In this document: one piece after another, positions 60,529 through 64,000 of the stretch | Position numbering within the stretch: the stretch's first letter is position 1 | Layout of the letters: every line of letters begins with the position of its first letter | Source of the DNA: Alloprevotella sp. OH1205_COT-284 | GTDB lineage: Bacteria; Bacteroidota; Bacteroidia; Bacteroidales; Bacteroidaceae | Assembly: GCF_003859795.1 (NCBI RefSeq) | Contig: NZ_RQYI01000008.1 | Coordinates: forward strand, 1 to 64,000 | Length of the DNA: 64,000 bases | Direction of reading: 5' to 3' | Made by a program: the position numbers and the translations under genes | Notes under the pieces: generated by a model | The model's input: the letters and a program-made list of their open reading frames with translations, nothing else | Told to the model about the DNA's origin: nothing | Database searches by the model: none

Positions 60529-60575
60529 CAACCTAACCCAACAACCGAACAAATTTCTTTTTGCTCCGAATTTTT

Positions 60576-63170
60576 ATGAAAACAACTCGTATGCTTCTTG
60601 CGCTTTCGGTCGGCCTCTTTTTCGGCTGGAAAGGAATGGCTGCCGCCCCGGCGGCTGACGGAACGCCGTCTGCCGAAACATTCGTCTGTCAACGCGACGG
60701 CAGTCTGACTGTGATCCCCGACAGTCTTATCGTGCGTCGCGACACCATTGTCGGGCAAGTGCGTTTCCATCTTGCTCCTCCGTCGGCCAATGCGGCCAAC
60801 ACCGCGCTGATCAAGAGTTTTGCGCAAAACAGCATCGTGTCGGTCACGAAAACTCGTCCGGCCGACATGGACTTCCCCGCGTTTACTTCGTTCAAAATCA
60901 ACAATAAATACAACGGCAACGTCTTCACCGACGCCCTCGGCACGATTGCTGCCGACCACAGCACGATTGCGCTCACCGTTCCAGCCATAGACAGAACGCT
61001 GATCCCCTCGTTCAAATTTTCCGATGCCGACGACGCTCGCCATGCTCGTGCTTATGTCGATGGCGTGGCGCAGGTGAGCAAGGTGAGCCTTGTCGATTTC
61101 CGTCGCCCCGTGGTCTATACGCTCGCCTATCCCCGGCAGGAGCGTATTGTGTGTCATGTTTCTGAAACCACCGAAGAACCGGGAGGAGAAGAAACCGCCG
61201 TTGCCATTCCGCTCAGAGCCGAGAAACTTTCGTCCAACTACCCCTCGGTGGTGGAATCCGAAGGTCTTGCGGGTTTGATCGACGGCGACATGAATACCAT
61301 TTATCACAGCTACTGGAATACCGGCGGTCAGCCCGTGGACGAAAGTATCGTGACCTACGTGGACATCGCTTTGCCCGAGCCTCTGAAAACTTTTCAGATC
61401 GGCTACGTCACCCGCACCAACACGTCGCACAACATGCCTTCCGTCGTGACCCTTTTGGTCAGCAACGACGGTGAAACGTGGAGAGAAGTCAAAACGCTGA
61501 CTTCCGCCGACGGCATACCCCAATCGGGTGCTTCGCAAACCTTCCGTTCCGGCACGCTCGAAACCGACTCTCCTTTCACTCATCTACGTTTTCGCTGTGA
61601 CAAGAGCACGCGCCGAAACTATCTCTGTTTGGCCGAACTCAATGTCTATCGGGTGACCAAGAAAAAGCCCGTTCCCAAAGCTGCCGAGGTGAAATGGGGT
61701 ACCGAGCCTTACGGTCGCCGTACCACCGTCAATGTCGTTTTTCCCTCGCAGGCAGCTACTCGTGTGCCGCGCATCGACATCACTCTGCACGACAACGTTA
61801 CCTTGTTTGACGTGCATGCTTTCAAGGATATTTATCGCCGCGCCACGATCAAAATCGACGGTGTCGGCATGTGGCCGGATTTGGAGAGCGATGGTTTTAT
61901 GAAAGGTCGTGGCAACAGCACTTGGGGAATGCTCAAAAAGCCCTATCGCATCAAGTTTGAAAAGAAGCAAAAACCTTTCGGGCTGACCAAAGGGAAGAGT
62001 TGGGTGCTGTTGGCCAATGCGCTCCCTGTCCGCTCCGAAGCCCACGGCGGACACGCACACCTCAATAACGCCATCGCCATGAAAGCCGCACAGCTCGTCG
62101 GCACCGTCTATCCCAACCACATCATTCCCGTCGATCTCTATGTCAATGAGGAATATGTCGGGGCATACAACTTCACCGAGCAAATCGGAATTTCCAACAA
62201 CAGCGTAGATCTGTACAGCGACTCCACGAGTGTGCTTTTTGAATTGGATACTTACGATGGAACAAGTCTTTTCGACAGCAGTTTCACACTCCCCATCTCC
62301 TACAAAGATCCCGACCAGGAAGACTACGAGGAGGATTTCGGAGCGGAAGCCTATCAGAATTTCAAACAGGCGTCCGAGGCTCATTTCAACGATCTCACTT
62401 CCGCCATCAAGAGCAACCTCGGTTTTGAGGAAAAAATAGACATCCGTTCTTATGCCACCTATCTTTTTGTCAATGATCTCATCGGTAATCTCGAATTTCG
62501 ACATCCCAAAAGCACTTTTGTGCATTGCACCAATGTGTTCGACAAAGATTCGGTTTGGTCTTTCGGTCCCATTTGGGACTGCGATTGGGCGTACGGCTAC
62601 GAGAGAAATTACAATTTTGCCGTCAGCAGTCCCGAGTTTGACATCTTCGATGTTCATGGACCGAACAAGAGCGGAAAGACGTTTTTCAAAAGTATCTTCG
62701 ACAATTCCGAAAAGGTGCGTGCTGCCTACTACAATGTTTGGTATCGTTTCATGAACTCCGGCGGACTCGATGCTCTCATCGCTTTCATTGACGACTATCG
62801 GGCGTTTGTCGCCCCCTCTTTGAAGGCCGACTATGTCTTGTGGTCGGAAAAAGACAACAACTACTTCTATAACGGAACGGACAACTACACCGCTTTGGGA
62901 GATCGCTTCAAATCGTGGTTGCGCCGTCGTGCCGAATACGTCTTTTCGCATCTCGAACCCTACCCCGTTGAAGACCCGACCGCCATAGACCGTGCCCCCA
63001 TTGTCGATCCGCGCATCGATGCCGAAGCCGCTCGTGCCGAAGCATCCTCTCTTGCGCCGCGTCAGACAAAGGGTATCTACAATCTTTACGGAGTGCGTCT
63101 TAATGTGCCGCGCCGATCACTGCCGGCAGGGCTCTACATCATCGACGGACGAAAGGTGGTTGTCAGATAA
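60576..63170 (+). CDS. CotH-kinase-family surface protein with F5/8 type C domain
   Basis: 864 aa from the ATG at 60576 (TTG at 60561 is less likely). Signal peptide to about residue 25, then an unassigned beta region, a discoidin-like F5/8C domain at about 205-365 (LSSNYPSVVESEGLAGLIDGD, VDIALPEPLKTFQIGYV, TSHNMPSVVTLLVSNDGETW) and a CotH domain with the hallmark KGRGNSTWGMLKKPYRIKF plus FGPIWDCDWAYGYE. The C-terminal GIYNLYGVRLN and LPAGLYIIDGRKVVVR is a Prevotella-like terminal segment, possibly a secretion signal. CotH proteins are atypical kinases that phosphorylate surface proteins. Confidence 0.85.
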   Translation: MKTTRMLLALSVGLFFGWKGMAAAPAADGTPSAETFVCQRDGSLTVIPDSLIVRRDTIVGQVRFHLAPPSANAANTALIKSFAQNSIVSVTKTRPADMDFPAFTSFKINNKYNGNVFTDALGTIAADHSTIALTVPAIDRTLIPSFKFSDADDARHARAYVDGVAQVSKVSLVDFRRPVVYTLAYPRQERIVCHVSETTEEPGGEETAVAIPLRAEKLSSNYPSVVESEGLAGLIDGDMNTIYHSYWNTGGQPVDESIVTYVDIALPEPLKTFQIGYVTRTNTSHNMPSVVTLLVSNDGETWREVKTLTSADGIPQSGASQTFRSGTLETDSPFTHLRFRCDKSTRRNYLCLAELNVYRVTKKKPVPKAAEVKWGTEPYGRRTTVNVVFPSQAATRVPRIDITLHDNVTLFDVHAFKDIYRRATIKIDGVGMWPDLESDGFMKGRGNSTWGMLKKPYRIKFEKKQKPFGLTKGKSWVLLANALPVRSEAHGGHAHLNNAIAMKAAQLVGTVYPNHIIPVDLYVNEEYVGAYNFTEQIGISNNSVDLYSDSTSVLFELDTYDGTSLFDSSFTLPISYKDPDQEDYEEDFGAEAYQNFKQASEAHFNDLTSAIKSNLGFEEKIDIRSYATYLFVNDLIGNLEFRHPKSTFVHCTNVFDKDSVWSFGPIWDCDWAYGYERNYNFAVSSPEFDIFDVHGPNKSGKTFFKSIFDNSEKVRAAYYNVWYRFMNSGGLDALIAFIDDYRAFVAPSLKADYVLWSEKDNNYFYNGTDNYTALGDRFKSWLRRRAEYVFSHLEPYPVEDPTAIDRAPIVDPRIDAEAARAEASSLAPRQTKGIYNLYGVRLNVPRRSLPAGLYIIDGRKVVVR

Positions 63171-63198
63171 ACTCCCAATCGGAAAACCAACCCGAAAA

Positions 63199-63230
63199 TT
63201 TGGAACACTCGAAACTTTGCCGTACATTTG
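63199..63230 (+). promoter_or_regulatory. Promoter of the ferredoxin gene
   Basis: TTTG, 20 bases, TACATTTG: a full consensus match. It implies a leader of about 150 nt. Confidence 0.7.
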
Positions 63231-63234
63231 CAGC

Positions 63235-63388
63235 AACATAACATACAAAGGCGTTGCCCGATCGTCGTGACGATGATCGGTGCAACACTTCCCTTAAAGG
63301 GTGGAGCGGGCGTATGGGCTGCGACAGCCGGCCGCCGACACCCCCGACATAACATCATAACATAACAACAATTTAAATTCTTATCATT
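63235..63388 (+). other. Structured leader of the ferredoxin mRNA
   Basis: Contains GTTGCCCGATCGTCG paired with CGATGATCGGTGCAAC, then GC-rich segments (GGGTGGAGCGGGC, GCGACAGCCGGCCGCC), ending in an A/T-rich stretch before the ATG. No known riboswitch was recognised. Confidence 0.4.
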
Positions 63389-63556
63389 ATGGCTTACGTA
63401 ATCAGCGAAGACTGCATTGCCTGCGGCACTTGCATCGACGAATGCCCCACTTCTTCCATTAGCGAGGGCGAAATCTACTCTATCGACTCAGAAACCTGCA
63501 TCGACTGCGGTGCATGCTCCGATGTTTGCCCCACGGGCGTCATCTCTCCCCTTTGA
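63389..63556 (+). CDS. 2[4Fe-4S] ferredoxin
   Basis: A 55-aa protein with two cluster motifs, CIACGTCIDECP and CIDCGACSDVCP. The spacing CxxCxxCxxxCP is that of clostridial-type ferredoxins. It starts AYVISEDC. It is a low-potential electron carrier for anaerobic metabolism. Own promoter, long structured leader and terminator, so it is monocistronic. Confidence 0.95.
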   Translation: MAYVISEDCIACGTCIDECPTSSISEGEIYSIDSETCIDCGACSDVCPTGVISPL

Positions 63557-63580
63557 TTTTTAGAATTTATCAACCCATTC

Positions 63581-63623
63581 GACCGCGTCGGAGCCTTTGG
63601 CTTTCGGCGCGGTCGCTCTTTTT
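63581..63623 (+). terminator. Terminator of the ferredoxin gene
   Basis: GACCGCG/CGCGGTC stem with inner GGAGCC/GGCT pairing, followed by GCTCTTTTTC. Confidence 0.75.
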
Positions 63624-63917
63624 CTCCTTCTCGCACCCTTGTTTCGTTGCCGTAAGGCGGTTGCAAAAACGTGGAAGCGGCAAGATGAACACGTAGGTCT
63701 GTTTGATCGAAAAAAGCGGAAAGTTTTTTAGAGGCGCGGCGGTTTCGCCGTGTCTTTTCGCTTTCGGGAGGTGTAGTGATGTGGAAGTGTGACGCGTGTC
63801 GATACCGATCGGGGAATATGTCGTTGCGGTTCGTTCTCCGAAAAAAACTGTCGGTTGTCGCGATGAAGACGAACGCAGATTTCCATTCGTCGATGAAACC
63901 GCTGTTTTCTGCCGATT
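63624..63917. other. Gene-free interval at the window end
   Basis: Nothing recognised except a possible small hairpin around 63731-63760 (GCGGCGGTTTCGCCGTG). Confidence 0.5.
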
Positions 63918-64000
63918 TTCCACCCTGTTTTTTTATTTTTGCCGTTTTGCTTCCGCTAAATCGGTTATCTGATTGATTTTCTGCGTGTTTCTTGCGAAGG
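63918..64000 (-). repeat. Composite intergenic repeat, copy D (cut by window end)
   Basis: Shares the tail of copy C: CACCCTGTTTTTTTATT, GCCGTTTTGCTTCCGCTAAA, ATCTGATTGATTTTC and CTTGCGAAGG at the end. Inverted orientation; the rest lies outside the window. Confidence 0.7.

Overview
The window looks like chromosomal DNA of a Bacteroidales bacterium, probably Prevotellaceae-like, though the genus cannot be fixed from sequence alone. The evidence is SusC/SusD pairs, GLPGLI and BspA-type proteins, Bacteroidetes-specific lipoprotein families, a C-terminal sorting-like segment on the LRR protein, almost no Shine-Dalgarno sequences, and repeated promoters of the Bacteroidetes form TTTG-N19/20-TAnnTTTG.

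Layout: 0.1-3.6 kb (minus) is a GLPGLI protein plus TonB-dependent receptor pair. 3.6-5.4 kb is a scar: an AT-rich 5'-truncated UvrD-type helicase, tRNA-Ser and a broken IS30 transposase. 6.7-20.5 kb (plus) is a ten-gene outer-membrane uptake locus: FecA-like receptor, SusC, SusD, a zincin-like lipoprotein with a ruined HExxH site, DUF4302-like, an unknown lipoprotein, DUF4856-like, a fibronectin-III protein, another lipoprotein and a BspA-type LRR protein. 20.7-24.5 kb (minus) has tRNA-Leu, a lipoprotein with paired CxxC, an SRPBCC protein, pyrE and a Zn/Cd-type P-ATPase. 26.0-39.5 kb is the core expression cluster tRNA-Tyr/Gly/Thr, tuf, tRNA-Trp, secE, nusG, rplKAJL, rpoBC. 39.5-50.8 kb holds a methyltransferase, hpf, a tiny lipoprotein, mtaB, a GT2, an RsmI-like methylase, groESL, a tyrosine recombinase, rpsU and an NlpC/P60 hydrolase. 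50.9-54 kb has a serine-type sulfatase and glmM. 54.7-60.3 kb (minus) is a tightly coupled envelope operon: LTA-synthase-like enzyme, metallophosphoesterase, GT2, and a GT2 fused to a WaaP/InaA-type kinase. The end has a CotH-family surface protein and a 2[4Fe-4S] ferredoxin.

The least explained content is intergenic. One composite repeat of about 390 bp appears three times complete and once cut by the window end. It is built from GAAGGCAAGTGAAGGCAAA-type sequences in both orientations, with an alternating CG tract at one end. Beside each complete copy lies a short module of three CTAC (or GTAG) boxes, spaced 21+21 bp in two copies and 24+18 bp in the third. A second, unrelated cluster of TGTAGACA boxes lies between hpf and the small lipoprotein gene. 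Protein family calls rest on motif recognition only; no database search was run.
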